Source of the DNA: Struthidea cinerea
Lineage: Eukaryota; Chordata; Aves; Passeriformes; Corcoracidae
Length of the DNA: 64,000 nucleotides
NCBI GenBank assembly: GCA_013397865.1
Contig: VZTI01004624.1
Span: 359,237 to 423,236 of the forward strand
Direction: 5' to 3'
The translations under genes were made by a program, and so were the position numbers. The notes under the pieces were generated by a model, which was not told where the DNA came from, ran no database searches, and saw nothing but the letters and a program-made list of their open reading frames with translations. Shown here piece by piece: positions 39,701 through 50,751 of the stretch. Numbering within the stretch: the first letter of the stretch is position 1; every line of letters begins with the position of its first letter.

Positions 39701-40554
39701 CAGCTCCATTACAAGATTTGTCTGCTAATATTAATAAAAGGGAGAATGTAATGATTTTTTTCTCTCTGAGTTTAGTTTCTTCTAATGTAATAACAATATA
39801 TAATTAATAGCAATGCTCCAGCTGTAGTGATGACCTGGAACCCCAATGCACTTAGTATTTTATGGACAGAAAGCAAAGGACAATTGACCAGCCACAAATA
39901 TTGTCACTATTGTGTTTACTGCAACAATCCCTCAAGCTTTCAAATCATATGCATTTTAAAAATGTACAAAAATACTGTGATTTCAAAACAAAGGCTAAGC
40001 ATGAATTTAGCTTAAAGCCTCTTCCATTTAATGCATTAAAAATGGCTTTTAGAAAGCCTAATTACCAACCCTTGAAAAAAAGTAAAATGCAACTTTTCAA
40101 CAACTAGGATTGAAAACCATAATACTTTAAGCAAATAAGACTTCCAAACAATTCAATACCCCAAGAAAAAAATCCTACACATGCAGCTAAAAGCAAATAT
40201 TGTTTTACATAGTATTGTTTTACTGTAGTATTTATAATGTGTGCTGCCATTATAAAGTCCTGAAATCTTATCTGTCAGCTCAGCCACAAAACTTTAGGCA
40301 AAAATTTGCACCATGGTATTCATACTGATTTGTGAATGGAACATTTTTGTTCCTTATTTTTACCTTACTTTATTGCTAAAAATCCAAATAAATTCTTAAA
40401 CAAGAAACACTGTTCAATTGTGTATATTCTTTGAAGACATTTGGTTACTTTGTAATCTAATATGTAAATATCTTTTCAATTATTCTTTCATGAAAGAATA
40501 AGAACCCTAAATTACATGGGTAGACAGTAGAGTTTGAGTGGTTTAAAAACTTAC
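36773..40554 (-). other. Former STK33 introns around exon b
   Basis: AT-rich introns flanking the catalytic-loop exon. A 114-codon plus-strand frame at 36711-37055 overlaps the exon c remnant antisense and is not a gene. No repeats recognised. Confidence 0.5.
38370..38458 (-). pseudogene. STK33: STK33 relic exon b: catalytic loop, HRD changed to RRV
   Basis: The exon is 89 nt, with acceptor CTCTCTTGGCAG and donor GTAAGATGA. It begins with two bases completing an Arg codon and then has 29 open codons ending in a full Lys codon. It reads IVRRVLKLEN then ILVKSSDINE and VNELKLNVK. Human STK33 has IVHRDLKLEN and IMVKSS at the same place, so this is subdomain VIb and the start of the strand before DFG. 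The reading frame is intact but the catalytic motif is not: His is CGC (Arg) and the catalytic Asp is GTT (Val), each one base from the expected codon. The Lys and Asn of KLEN remain. This is the best-preserved exon and one of the two main anchors for the identification. Confidence 0.88.
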
Positions 40555-40605
40555 GCTGGTTCAGGTTTCTGTCACAGGGGCAATGACTGAGACACAAAGG
40601 AACAC
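40555..40605 (-). pseudogene. STK33: STK33 relic exon a: helix E before the catalytic loop
   Basis: This 51-nt exon is bounded by a strong acceptor (T-rich tract then TTTTTCAG) and donor (GTAAGTTTTT). It ends one base into a codon, exactly what the next exon's two-base start needs. The first half, in one frame, reads FVSQSL, which fits the IIQSL of human STK33. The second half, in the frame that joins the next exon, reads NLNQ followed by the split Arg codon, which fits YLH(N/Q). The two halves are in different frames, so an indel, net about two bases short, lies between them near 40575-40585. A frame open across the whole exon exists, but it does not resemble the kinase in its first half. 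The identity is an inference from position, phase and the two half-matches. Confidence 0.6.
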
Positions 40606-41167
40606 CTGAAAAATAAAAATAAACATCTATATAAATGAAAAGATAAACTCTGCATCTAATATGACATCTTGGTGCTCAAACAGCTACTGGAAACAGAGAA
40701 TCATCAGACAGTAAGAAAGCGAGGAATAATTTAAAGAATATCACACATCTACATGAGATTTATTCTTTTCCTGAAGCTTTTTTAATGGTTTCTTTTTTGC
40801 CAGACATCTTGTGTTTAACTTCAGTTACCACCCCGAGGCTGCTACCTTCTAGCTTCCTTCCGAATGGATGAATTTCATCAAAAAAACAGATAATCATGAA
40901 AAATACTGCAACTTCTAAAAAGTCTTAATATATTGATTACCCATTAATATAAACTAATCTAAACCTCGCAATCATATGCTCAAAAGGTGTTTTTACTATC
41001 AGAGAAGCAATCTGATTTTTTCCAACAAAAATATTTACAGATTTTTCTGCTGAATATGTTTCAGTCCTCGTGCATGTTTGCTGTAAGGGTTAAGATCAGC
41101 AACTTGCAGAGTTTCATATAGGTTTTCTACTTCACTTTGAAAAGTGCTATGAGTACCACCAGTCATT

Positions 41168-41728
41168 GTCTGGAATTCCTCTCTTTGTTTTCCATCAAAT
41201 TCCCATATGATTTCTGGAAAATTCCCCTTCTGCTTTCTAGGAGTGCCAATCCACACCCCAAATCATAGGAATTTACTTCATTCCTTCCAGGAGTGCATTC
41301 CACTGATTTCAAGGAATATCCTCAGCTTTCTGGGAAATTTTCCACGTGCCCATAACTTTGCACAAGATTTCTGGGAATTCCCCCTTTGCTTGCTTGTGTG
41401 CTTTTGGGGAATCCACACCCAACTTCCTAGGAATTTCAAATGTGCTGTTTAAAGTATCCACTTTGGCTGCTCTCCTCCTTTTTCTGCCTTCCACTTTCTA
41501 GGCCTTACCACTTTGTTTTTCAGGAAATTCCCCCTTTCTCTGCAGTTATTTTCCCCCGTGTGCTTTTTAGAAAATCTCTCTCTGTTTTCTAGGAATTCTG
41601 TCCCTACTTTCCAAGAATTTAGGTAAGTGCTTCTTAGGAAATTTCCCAGCGACTTCCCAGTTTCCCAGCTGCTTTCCATGCATTTTCCTACTGATTTCCA
41701 GGAATTTCCAGGTGCTTTCTAGGAAACT
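41168..41728 (-). repeat. Degenerate ~22-bp minisatellite array (left arm, reverse orientation)
   Basis: About 25 imperfect tandem units. Read on the minus strand the unit is close to AATTCCTAGAAAGCACAGAG plus one or two A/G. On the plus strand it appears as GCTTTCTAGGAATTTCC-like blocks, e.g. GCTTTCTAGGAGTG (41232), CTTCCTAGGAATTTC (41422), TTTTCTAGGAATTC (41593), TTTCCAGGAATTTCCAGGTGCTTTCTAGG (41695-41723). Unit lengths vary by a few bases, so this is not a clean satellite. Short open frames through it are repeat artefacts. Confidence 0.85.
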
Positions 41729-41770
41729 AAACAAAGTGATTGGATAGTCACTATGTAAATGCTACTGGTA

Positions 41771-41816
41771 AATAAAACAAAAACAAAAACAAAAACAAAA
41801 AAAAAAAATAAACAAA
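41771..41816 (+). repeat. (AAAAAC)n simple repeat with A-rich tail
   Basis: Four near-perfect AAAAAC units are followed by A12 and TAAACAAAG. It lies about 45 bases beyond the edge of the left minisatellite array. Confidence 0.95.
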
Positions 41817-44800
41817 GCTACCTTCCATGATGCCTATGGCTTGGGAACTGCAAATACTGTCTTTAGCTGAGAATGTACGTATTAAAAAAACTCTTGTTAT
41901 TGAAGTGGCAGTTCCTGAATATAATATTGGAAAAAAAACCACAACTACCCAAGCGTATTTTTTATGAGAAGAGTGTCATTTAGTCAAATTGTCTCATGCC
42001 TTTTCATAAAACTGGGGGATCTAAAAGTGGATAGTGTTTCAATGCCAGTAACACATCTGGAGAGCTATGATATCTTCAATTGCTAGGGCTGATTATTCAG
42101 TATAATTTGACACTGCTTTTGCAGTAGTGACCAACATCTATGGCTACACACCTTCAGCTTCCTTGCTGAGAGTTTGTGTGTCCTCCTCCTACCCACATTT
42201 TCCACATAATTCACAAGGGCAAATAATTGGCTGCATATTCAGATATATCTAATTTAGGGTGATGTTACTCTATACCCATGTATATAAATAGAAAGAAATT
42301 TATGTGTAGAAGTGCTGCTTGAAAGGGGACCCATTTACGTTACTTTCCAAGATGATGCATTTAATTCTGAAATTTCAGTTTCAGTGTGGCTTTTTTTCTA
42401 TTTTCTTTTCAGATGTACATGTAAAAACTCCTACAACAAAAGCTTTTAAAGTTTACAACTGAACAATTTTAAAGCCTTCGACATTAAAGAACAGATTATG
42501 ATACAGGATAAATATGTCTTTATCAATGTTAACTACTGCAGGAATGATAAGAAAAGAGACTGTACATCAATGAGGGTGAACTACAGAGAAATTAAAGTCA
42601 ATCAACTTCAAATCCAGCTTCAGTCTCAATTTTTTCACCTACTATCTTTAGAATAGTATTACCATTTGCACACTTTTCTACATCTGAAGGGCGCCATAAT
42701 TGAAAGACATTGAGGTACAAGTGGGTGGTAGGAAAACCAGAGAATTGCCCACCACATGCAAACTCTGACTCCTGAAACAAAAGCTTTATTTTCAAAACAC
42801 AATACCTTTAAAGCCCGTAAACTTAATCTAATGTGTGATAGGTTAATTGTAGGATTAATAAGTCCTTTAGGGCAGTGGTAAGAAAATATATCTACTGGAG
42901 ACATTCATACAGACAAACCTTCTGCAAGAATTGGCTCAATCTTAAGATGTGATACCACAGATGAATATCACTAGAAACCATGACAACATTTCAAAACACT
43001 ATGTAATTAGTCTCATTTCTTACATTACCTTGAGGTAAAAAAATACTGTTAAATGTCTTCAAAAATAAACCATTTTTAAAAGTTCACTATTTCAAGTTAA
43101 TTTGTTCAACTTATCTTCTGATGAATGGATCATTCTAGGTAGTGAAGTTTTGTGTTGTGGAATTCCTGGCCTGTCTACTGGATGGAACTACCACCCTGTG
43201 CTTCCAGGAAATTCTTGGAAACCAGCCCTTTCTGTGATCGCTGAAAATAACGTCAAGTTGTCATTAGGGGCAAGAGTTGAAAAATACTCTCTGTGGAAGA
43301 GATTTTACTCTTTTCTTTAATATTTTATAGAATTCGTGGGGAAATAAAATCTTTGCTCTACTTTAGAGAAATGAGCACTGATAACTGCAGAATATGAAGA
43401 AACTCCCAGTTTGAAAACACACCTCGAAAAATACATAGCAAAGAAAATGAGGTCCAATTCCAGTCTCCTTAACTCCTCTCCTCATGCTGGATCCTCTTGT
43501 CACACACCTCCAAATCACATGTGATCTTTGTGGCAACGGGGGCAAAAAAAACCAGAGCATTGCTTGGTTCAAATGAAGCTGAGCACGTGGTTCATTTTAT
43601 GGTCTTCCCTTCACTGCTTTCAGACATCTGTTCAATTTTATATAGTCCGTGCCCAAATTAAATTAAAACACTGAGACTGGCAGGAATGTGTCCACTGCTC
43701 AAAGAAGTGGAATAAAACCTGAGAGATGAGGGGGCGGGTGGAACACAAAAGCCTTGTGTTCTAACTACAGCTGTCTGCCACGCTGACAAGGGACTAGATT
43801 GGCATAACACAGCATGCTGGTTTGGACAGCAGATCTGCAAAAAACAAAAAATACACAGTCAAAAATGGTACTTCGGCTTTTTTAGCTACAGAATCGCTGG
43901 GTGCATTCAGAGATGGAAAAAGCAAACATTTTTTTCCACCAGACAGTACAAAACTATAATAGATTTTTCCTTCAAAGCAAATGGTATACAAAACATTTTT
44001 AGAGGATTTCAAAATACTTCAATAAACCTGGGAAGCTGTTGGTCTGGAGCATCCAGTAAAAATGAACTTTTGCTTCTAACTGGCATCACATCCTTCAGCA
44101 GTGCTGCCAAAACAGGGATAAAAAAAGCAAGGATTTCTGGGTACTCTTGCAATTCCCCTGGAGAGCTGATCTGCACGTGATTCCTCAAAGTCTACTTTTC
44201 TGAAAAATAAGCTGCACAAAGAGGCTCAGTGGGAGTTAAAATGCACCAAAGAAGGAAAGCTTAGCTAAACACTTCCAGGCAAGAAGGCCAGAGCTCAGTT
44301 CCTCCACAGCAGACAACAGAGAAGAAGCAACCCCTGGAAGGGTGGGAGGTTAACAAGCCTTTAACTCTTGGAATTACCATCAAGATGCCCAACTTTATAA
44401 AAAGAGACTCATTCTAGCACTGCAAATGGCTACTGCAAGTGAGGCACTGGAAACTGCCTCCAACTGGCTCAACTCCCGCAGGACAGGGCTCAGAATGCCG
44501 AAATCTGGGGTCACCCCTCAGCAAGCACCTGCTCCCCACGCTGAGGCAGCTGCTGCCCTGGGCAGTGAGAAAAGCAGCACCGCTCACCTCAGGCAAAGCA
44601 GGGCTTCAGTCTCTGGACACCACGAGGGTGTTGGCATTTTAGACGCAGGGAGACATCAATGAGCTAAAAGAAGGATCCAAGCTGCAAGGAAATGGAAAAC
44701 ACTGGCTTGAGCTGAGAGCGTACAACCTGCATTCCCGCAGTAAACAAGGACCAGGTTTTCAGCTGGCATTCTGCGAAATCTCCTCTGCTCCATTGCCTCT

Positions 44801-47059
44801 GATGCACCTCAGAGATAATCTCAGATGTCACTTGAACATCCTTAAGCCCTTTGGTTCCATCCTAGCCCCTCATTTCCCAGATCTAGGACTTCTTTATTTG
44901 AATGACAGATGACTTATTAGAAAACAATAGTACAAAACACTTACATGGAGACAAAAACTACTTAAGAGAATGTTCTTTTCTGATAGAGTGCTTTTATCGT
45001 GAGATAACTTCTAATCTCACTCAATAGCCTACATTTTGCAATTTACATGAAATGTGATTAATACCCTATTTCCATATTTAAGTCTCTGACAATATTAATA
45101 CTCTTAGTCCTACTATCTAAGAAATTTTTAACTGTAATATGATAAAGTTATTACAGTTCTTGATTCTCTGAAATGTACCAGGGAAAAAAAGTCATAACTA
45201 ACACAAAAAAGAGATAAGTTTAATGATATGTAGAAACCTTTTTGTTCTCTTGAAGATGTTCTGAAAATATTAGAAAACTGCTAAAATCCTGAATTTATTT
45301 TACATTTTGCTTCTGAACAAAATTTTTGTGTTAAAAAATTCTGGCCTGAGTAAAGTCTTCTGTTGATAAATCAATAAGCTGAAGGATATGGCTTTTTCTC
45401 TTTAATATTATCAATATGAAAATTCAAGAAAAAAGAGGAATAACTTTTTCACAAACACCTTTATGAACCCTTTGTTTAGGCACAAGAAAATACTACTAGT
45501 TCAAAATAAATAAATGAATCAATCAAAGCAATAAATAAGGGAGGAACTACAGCTGTTTTAACTCAGATTATTGCCAATATTTTTTTAAAAAGTATAAAAA
45601 AAGAGAAAAATATTGATTTTACATTAGCTTTTGATAAAGATTTCCTATTCTTGATGCTTTAATCACCTCATGCAAATCACATAGTCCTTCTCAGATCCTT
45701 GTGGGTGTCAGAACCATAGGGCAAGACACCAGGCAAAGCCCACCCCATCTCTGAGCACCTAACCGATTATTCTGCAAGGCTTTATCAACCTCTTAAACTA
45801 GAAACTATAATAACATATTTAATTAACCAATTAAAGAATGAACAAATAATGTGGCAGACTGCCCCATGGATAGATAAAAATCTCAAACACTTCAGCAGTG
45901 AATGATCTGCCTTAACCACTAGAGGTAACCATGATAAATGCACACTTTATAGAATTAAAAGTTGTACAAGAGGAGCAGATGAATACCTGCCTCTTTTTAA
46001 TATCATGTGATACAAACAGGGAAATAGAGGAGGAATTGTTATGCGACAGATTTGGGCACCTGGAGGCATTTCCCTATCACATTTGCAGGTTTTTTTCTTT
46101 TCCTTTGTGAATTGACCATGTGACCAAAGAGCAATTTGAAGTTGTTTTCCCAACCCACAGGTATTTTTAGGTGCTTTTGACCAAAGTTAAAATGGTGAGG
46201 GATCCAAGGGGAATGTGAGCTCACATCGATATATTTAGTTGTTGCTGGTCAAGGTGGACATGCCAAGAAACATGAGTAAAAAATGGCCACACTGGGAACT
46301 CCCACTTTGAACTTTCTAGTGTTGAAAGGTAGGAGCTATGTGGCTGATATATTAGAATCTAACATTCCAGATCTTCTTTTATTTAAATTCCTCCATGATT
46401 TTTAACATCTTCAATACCTGAACTTGATTAAAAAAAACCGAAGCAGACCAGAATGCTGGGGTTCAACCCTTACTGATTGTTCACTTCTACTTTTGGCATA
46501 TTTGCTTCTAAACTGAACCAGAAACTAAATCTTCTCCAAGCTCCTTTGGGAGCTGAGAAGCTACATCACCCTCCTGCTGCAATTTTCCTTATCTGTTAAA
46601 TTAAGGTAATGTCACTTATCACAATTAACCTCCTAAAATATTATTACATTGCAAACTACAGGAAGACAAGTACTGCAAGAGCTATGAACACACACTGAGG
46701 CCTCCTACAACTTTACTTATAAAAGAGCAGCACCTAGAACAGAAAAAACCAGGGCCAGGACCTCATTGCAGCTGGCAACGTGTCATACAAAAACAACATG
46801 ACAGCCTTTGCCTATAGAGAGCTTACTACAAACTGCTCTACTAAAGCAGTGACTATCTTTTCAAGTTATGTAGGGTCTCCCAAAATCTGAATGTGCACCA
46901 AGCTTCAGAAAGCAAGGCTAGGACTAATCCTGTGCTCTTGCAAAAAGTAAAGGCTCAACACAAAAGGCCTGAGATAGAAATCATACAAATAGTTGATCGT
47001 ACTAGTTAAAAAACTAATACATAATGACTTGTAAATAGTATGTTTTTACCCTCAGTTGT
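41817..47059. other. Spacer between the two inverted minisatellite arrays
   Basis: About 5.3 kb of AT-rich sequence with the possible L2/MIR relic at 46.56-46.86 kb and a GC-richer patch at 44.40-44.86 kb. STK33 N-lobe exons are expected in or beyond this interval but none could be identified. A minus-strand frame at 42600-42795 (after TTGTTTCAG) reads YLNVFQLW, only faintly like the hinge segment YLVMELC. Confidence 0.5.
46560..46860 (+). repeat. Possible ancient L2/MIR-like or amniote SINE relic
   Basis: TTTTCCTTATCTGTTAAATTAAGGTAATGTCAC (46585-46617) resembles the MIR-type block in which a Trp/Leu-like TTTCCTCATCTGTAAAATGG is followed by a cluster of AAT. Further on, CCAGGGCCAGGACCTCATTGCAGCTGGCAACGTGTCATACAAAAAC and TATAGAGAGCTTACTAC (46748-46832) resemble the L2/MIR3-type tail GCACTGTACAAACAC..AGAGCTTACA. 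Divergence is high and the call is tentative. Confidence 0.35.
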
Positions 47060-47732
47060 GGGGAAATTAATGTAATTCCCAGAAAATGAAAGGTGAAATC
47101 CAAGGAAGCCTGTGAGAAATTCTTAGAAAGAAAAGGGGTTATTCCTCAAACACCTGTGGAAAATTTCTACAAAATACATATAGAAAGTCTTAGAAAGCAG
47201 AGGGGAAAGTACTTGAATTTACAGGAGAAAATATCTGGGCAGCACAGAGAAAATTTCTAGAAGTCAGGGAGGAATTCCTTGAAGGCACAAGGAAAATTTT
47301 TTAGAACATGCAAGGTAAATTCCCACAAAGTACAGAGCAAACATACCTGCCTAGAGGGGAGATTTCTCAGAAAGCAAAAAGAAAATTCACAAAACGTAAG
47401 AGGTTAAATTCCTAGGAAGCAGACATGGAGAATTACTGAACACTAGAGGTAAATTCCTGGAAATGAAAGAGGGAATTTCCAGAAGGCACATAGCAATTCC
47501 TGTGAATTGAGGGGAAATTATTATGATGCAGCACAGGGAAAAAACACTCCAAAAAAAAAAAAAGTGGGGAAATAATCCTGGAAAGTGATGAGGAAATATA
47601 AGTAGAAAGCAGAAGCTGGCATTTCTTAGAAAGCACAGTGCAAATGCCTGGAAAGCTGAGAGGTGAATTCCTAGAAAGCAGGCTAGGAATTCCTAGAAAG
47701 CACATGAACACTTTCCTAGAGATTCCCAGAGC
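47060..47732 (+). repeat. Degenerate ~22-bp minisatellite array (right arm, forward orientation)
   Basis: About 29 imperfect units of 20-26 bases fit a consensus AAATTCCTAGAAAGCACAGA followed by GG. The best units are at 47624-47649, 47667-47687 (GAATTCCTAGAAAGCAGG) and 47688-47705 (GGAATTCCTAGAAAGCAC). Divergence rises towards 47060. A13 at 47551-47563 interrupts one unit. The unit is the same as in the 41.17-41.73 kb array but in opposite orientation. Confidence 0.87.
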
Positions 47733-50700
47733 CAGGTGTGTCCTGTGCAGTCCTACAGCCCCTTACTTTAACAGCTGCAGCAGGTTTTGCCTGAACAGGG
47801 AGCAGAAGCACTGGGATACTGGGTCACCCCTGCCCTCAGTGACAAAACCAAACAATAACGTGGTCCAAGCCAAGAGAAAACCATGGCTTAGTTCAGACAC
47901 TTCTGGAGACCTTCTCTTCTAGACCAACACATCTGCTTTCCTCTGTGGCCACTGAGATCAGAATCACAAAGGAAAGGAGGCAGAGGACAGGGGTAACCTT
48001 CCTCGCTGTGTGTTGCAGGTCCCCCGAGCCTGGACACAGCTAAAATCCTGCTTTCACATGTGCCCCAAACTGATCCACTTGTACCAGAAAAAAAAAAAAA
48101 ACAAACCAGCTCAAAAACCTTTTTCATGCTCCTCCTTCCTTTTCCTCTTTATTTTCTTTAACGTTTCTATGTTATCCCTAAATTTCACCGAGGATATATG
48201 AAAGATAGGGTAGACCAGTTTATGATCAGAGATTACAGACACTAGTTACTACTGAATCACCCGTTACGAGTAGCAGTCAGTAGTTATTAACACAGGTATC
48301 TCAACACCTTCATCAGTTAGCATCTTTTACTTGGCGTTTTAAAATACTGAAATGGGAGGTTTTGAGAACCAAGAGAAGCAAAGGGGCACAGGATTCCCAT
48401 TAATTTTCTTTGGCCAGTAAAATAAAAGAGGAAAAAAAGCACATGAGGCTCAGCATCAAATTAACTACTCTTATTATAATATAAGAAAAAACTGAAGGGT
48501 CTGCTGTGGAGAGTTTGGCTTGCCAGTCTGAAAAGCCTCCAGAGTTAAGAAAAAGTCTTCACTAAATAGGAAACATTCACGTCTGTGCCACTGAAGACAT
48601 CTGTGCTATAAAATCTGCTGCAAACAAGCTACAATTTCTGTTCTGTACAATCCTGACGCCTTAGTCCCTGTTATAAAGACAGATCTCCCACTGACAGCAT
48701 CAGAGGGGGAAAAATGACTGCGGGATTAGATCCTACATTTTGCTAGTTTTTATTTATGGCCACTTACCAACACCAACCGCTTACCACTTCTAGAACATGT
48801 CAAATAACTCCATCCAACCACAGACACTCAAATATATTCATATCAGCTCCAAACTGACTATAAAGTCAGCGTGAAGGTTCATGAATAAAGAGAAATTCTA
48901 GTGACAAGGCACAGGACTCTTAAAGCAACTCGAACTGCCTGTAAGACAAGGGAAAGTCAAGCAGTGTGTGCATTTAGCACAACGACCTTGAGTCGTCAGT
49001 ACAAACACACAGACAGATACATGGCAATTCTAACAACTGGTCAGCAACAAACGCTCTTTGAATTAAGAAAGCTGTCACAAGGAAGTGGGAAAAGTCATCC
49101 GTACCTTTCTTTCTTTAGTGACTGCTGAAAAGCCCACAGCAGAACTGTAAATGCGATTAAATAAATGCGGATTTCAGTTACCCCGAGATGTTTATGGTAA
49201 TTCCAGTCAGTGCAGTCACACTACATTTACACTCGGGTCAGTGGGATCAGAATCAAACCCTAAGTGACTAAAATCAACAGAGCACAGCATCTGCTGATAC
49301 CACTGCCCAAAAAATCGCAATAAGCCTCAGGAATGCTATTATCAGATTACATGATTTCACTGTCAGGCTGAGGAGTCTGAAGAGCAACTACAAGCTGTGG
49401 AGGATTTAATTTTCACAGGCAAAGGATCTCTTCTTTCAATTAAAAGGACAAGATCATGTTGTTTCTTCAAAGATAAAACTTGCTTTTATTCTCCTCTTGT
49501 AAGATGATAGATAGAAATATTCTTGCCTGGTATTTTATGAGATAAAACATTTTTATCTGTGACTGGAATGTGAAGAACAGGAAAGTTGGGTTTCTTTAAA
49601 GAATGCCAGAGAGTGTTTGCCATGCAGAACCACCAGAGGTTACAAGATTACAATTACAATTGACATAACACTGGGAAGAGTTTCTGCAAATAACAGAAAC
49701 AGTGGCCAAAAGTTTATTTTGTTCTTATTGATAATAAGATATAAAAACAGATTCATCCTTCCAACGTCAGACTGAAGCTTGTTGTCTCAATGAAGACTAA
49801 CGGGATTACAAAAATTATGGCTCATGAAAATTCTAAGTAGTAAATGGACGCATTATGGTATACACTCAGTACTTCTAGAAATCTAACAAAGATCTTTCCT
49901 TAACCCCACCGACATTGGAAATTTTTATAAGTTTTCAACCTTTTCCTATTCTGATGGCATTTTTCTTTCCACAACCTTCCTAACTTCCTCCCTTCACTCT
50001 GTGCATTTCAGAGTGCTGGGTTAATTGCTCTTAGTAAAGTAGACACAAAACTTCACAGCTTTCTAGGTGAAACAAAAAAAAAAATCAGCAAATATACAAT
50101 CTTGAATCATTTGAAGCAGCCTTTTTTAGATTACTTGCAGTTGCTAGTTAGTAAAATTTAGCAAATCAGAGGTCAAGTTTGTAGTTTTTGGCAAAATAAA
50201 ACCCACGAGCACAGGCAAAAGGGGACATCATTTTTCACAGCTCTGATTCAAGATTCCTGGCTGCCTTTCTGCACTCACAGTTGTCCTACTCCTAGCCTGG
50301 CAGAAACACAGGGTGAATGTTCACACTCACCAAGTGACAAGGCAGCCCGCGACGCTTAAAAACCAGAACTGGCAGTCTTGTCAGCAAAAGGAATTTATTC
50401 TGACTTCACCAAAACTGGACTAGCCATTAAGACCCAATTCAGTAGCGACCACTGCATTTGCAACTCTCGGAGAAGGATCCCTAATATTCAGCTAAGCCCC
50501 AGGACCAGGAAACAGCTGATGAAATACGTGGGAAAAGCTTGGTGTTTGGCAGCCTAGAACAGGCAAACAACAGTTCAGACAAGAAAAATGCAATTAATGG
50601 TTGCCTGCTGGGTTATGTTTTACATTCCTTCCTGTGCTCAGGAGCTAGAATGCCCAACCTGAAGCTGTGACTGAAAATGTCTCAGTGCTGACACCCACAT

Positions 50701-50746
50701 CCCAGGCCATTCTCTTTGACATCGTGGCATTCATATAATCTGTTAG
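47733..50746. other. No gene recognised
   Basis: Unique AT-rich sequence with the A14 run. The block 49190-49480 is repeat-free with GGTAATTCCAG, CAATAAGCC and GGATTTAATTTTC and may be conserved. Nothing is coding. Confidence 0.5.
48088..48101. repeat. A14 homopolymer
   Basis: An uninterrupted A run directly after CTTGTACCAG; no element was recognised around it. Confidence 0.9.
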
Positions 50747-50751
50747 GCAGC
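50747..50751. repeat. Left target-site duplication of the solo LTR
   Basis: GCAGC here against GCAGG directly after the LTR (51839-51843): four of five bases agree. A 5-bp duplication suits ERVL or class I insertion, not the 6 bp typical of class II. Confidence 0.55.

Larger units (their letters stand above)
27794..40605 (-). pseudogene. STK33: STK33 unitary pseudogene (kinase C-lobe exons, introns retained)
   Basis: Six dispersed minus-strand exon remnants read in order as the second half of the STK33 Ser/Thr kinase domain: the end of helix E, the catalytic loop (LKLENILVKSS), the TDF activation segment, the DYSQQCDIWS helix-F segment, the FELIRRED segment and the KVD..H.LT..EL.DN.W segment. 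Human STK33 has closely similar blocks (LKLENIMVKSS, DYSQQCDIWS, FELIRKGEL, KVDPAHRITAKELLDN). Introns are kept and most splice sites are canonical, so it is not a retrocopy. Several lesions make a working kinase impossible: HRD, DFG and APE are all altered, there are two frameshifts, one exon has lost part of its coding sequence and its phase, and one contains TAG. The N-lobe exons with the Gly-rich loop and VAIK lysine should lie above 40.6 kb but were not found. The family is a CAMK-group kinase. Identification rests on remembered human protein blocks, not an alignment. Confidence 0.85.

Noticed and set aside
27794..40605. Functional pseudokinase rather than pseudogene
   Set aside because: Altered HRD, DFG and APE alone would allow it, but the in-frame stop, frameshifts and lost splice phase would not yield a folded kinase domain.
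41035..41679. Minus-strand frames with repeated GNFL/NFLKN-like peptides
   Set aside because: They are translations of the degenerate 22-bp minisatellite; the unit is not a multiple of three, so the repeated words are not a protein repeat.
42598..42795. Possible STK33 hinge exon after TTGTTTCAG
   Set aside because: Only YL and V..L agree with YLVMELC, with an extra codon; too weak beside the clear C-lobe exons, and no donor in phase.
44951..45040. Possible STK33 exon ending CTCCAT|GTAAGTG
   Set aside because: The frame upstream has only a fleeting resemblance to RKGHFSE and contains a stop; probably a chance donor-like site.
48730..48860. Exon-like stretch beside CCACTTAC (minus-strand donor)
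   Set aside because: All frames between the nearest acceptor and this donor meet stops or lack any known similarity.
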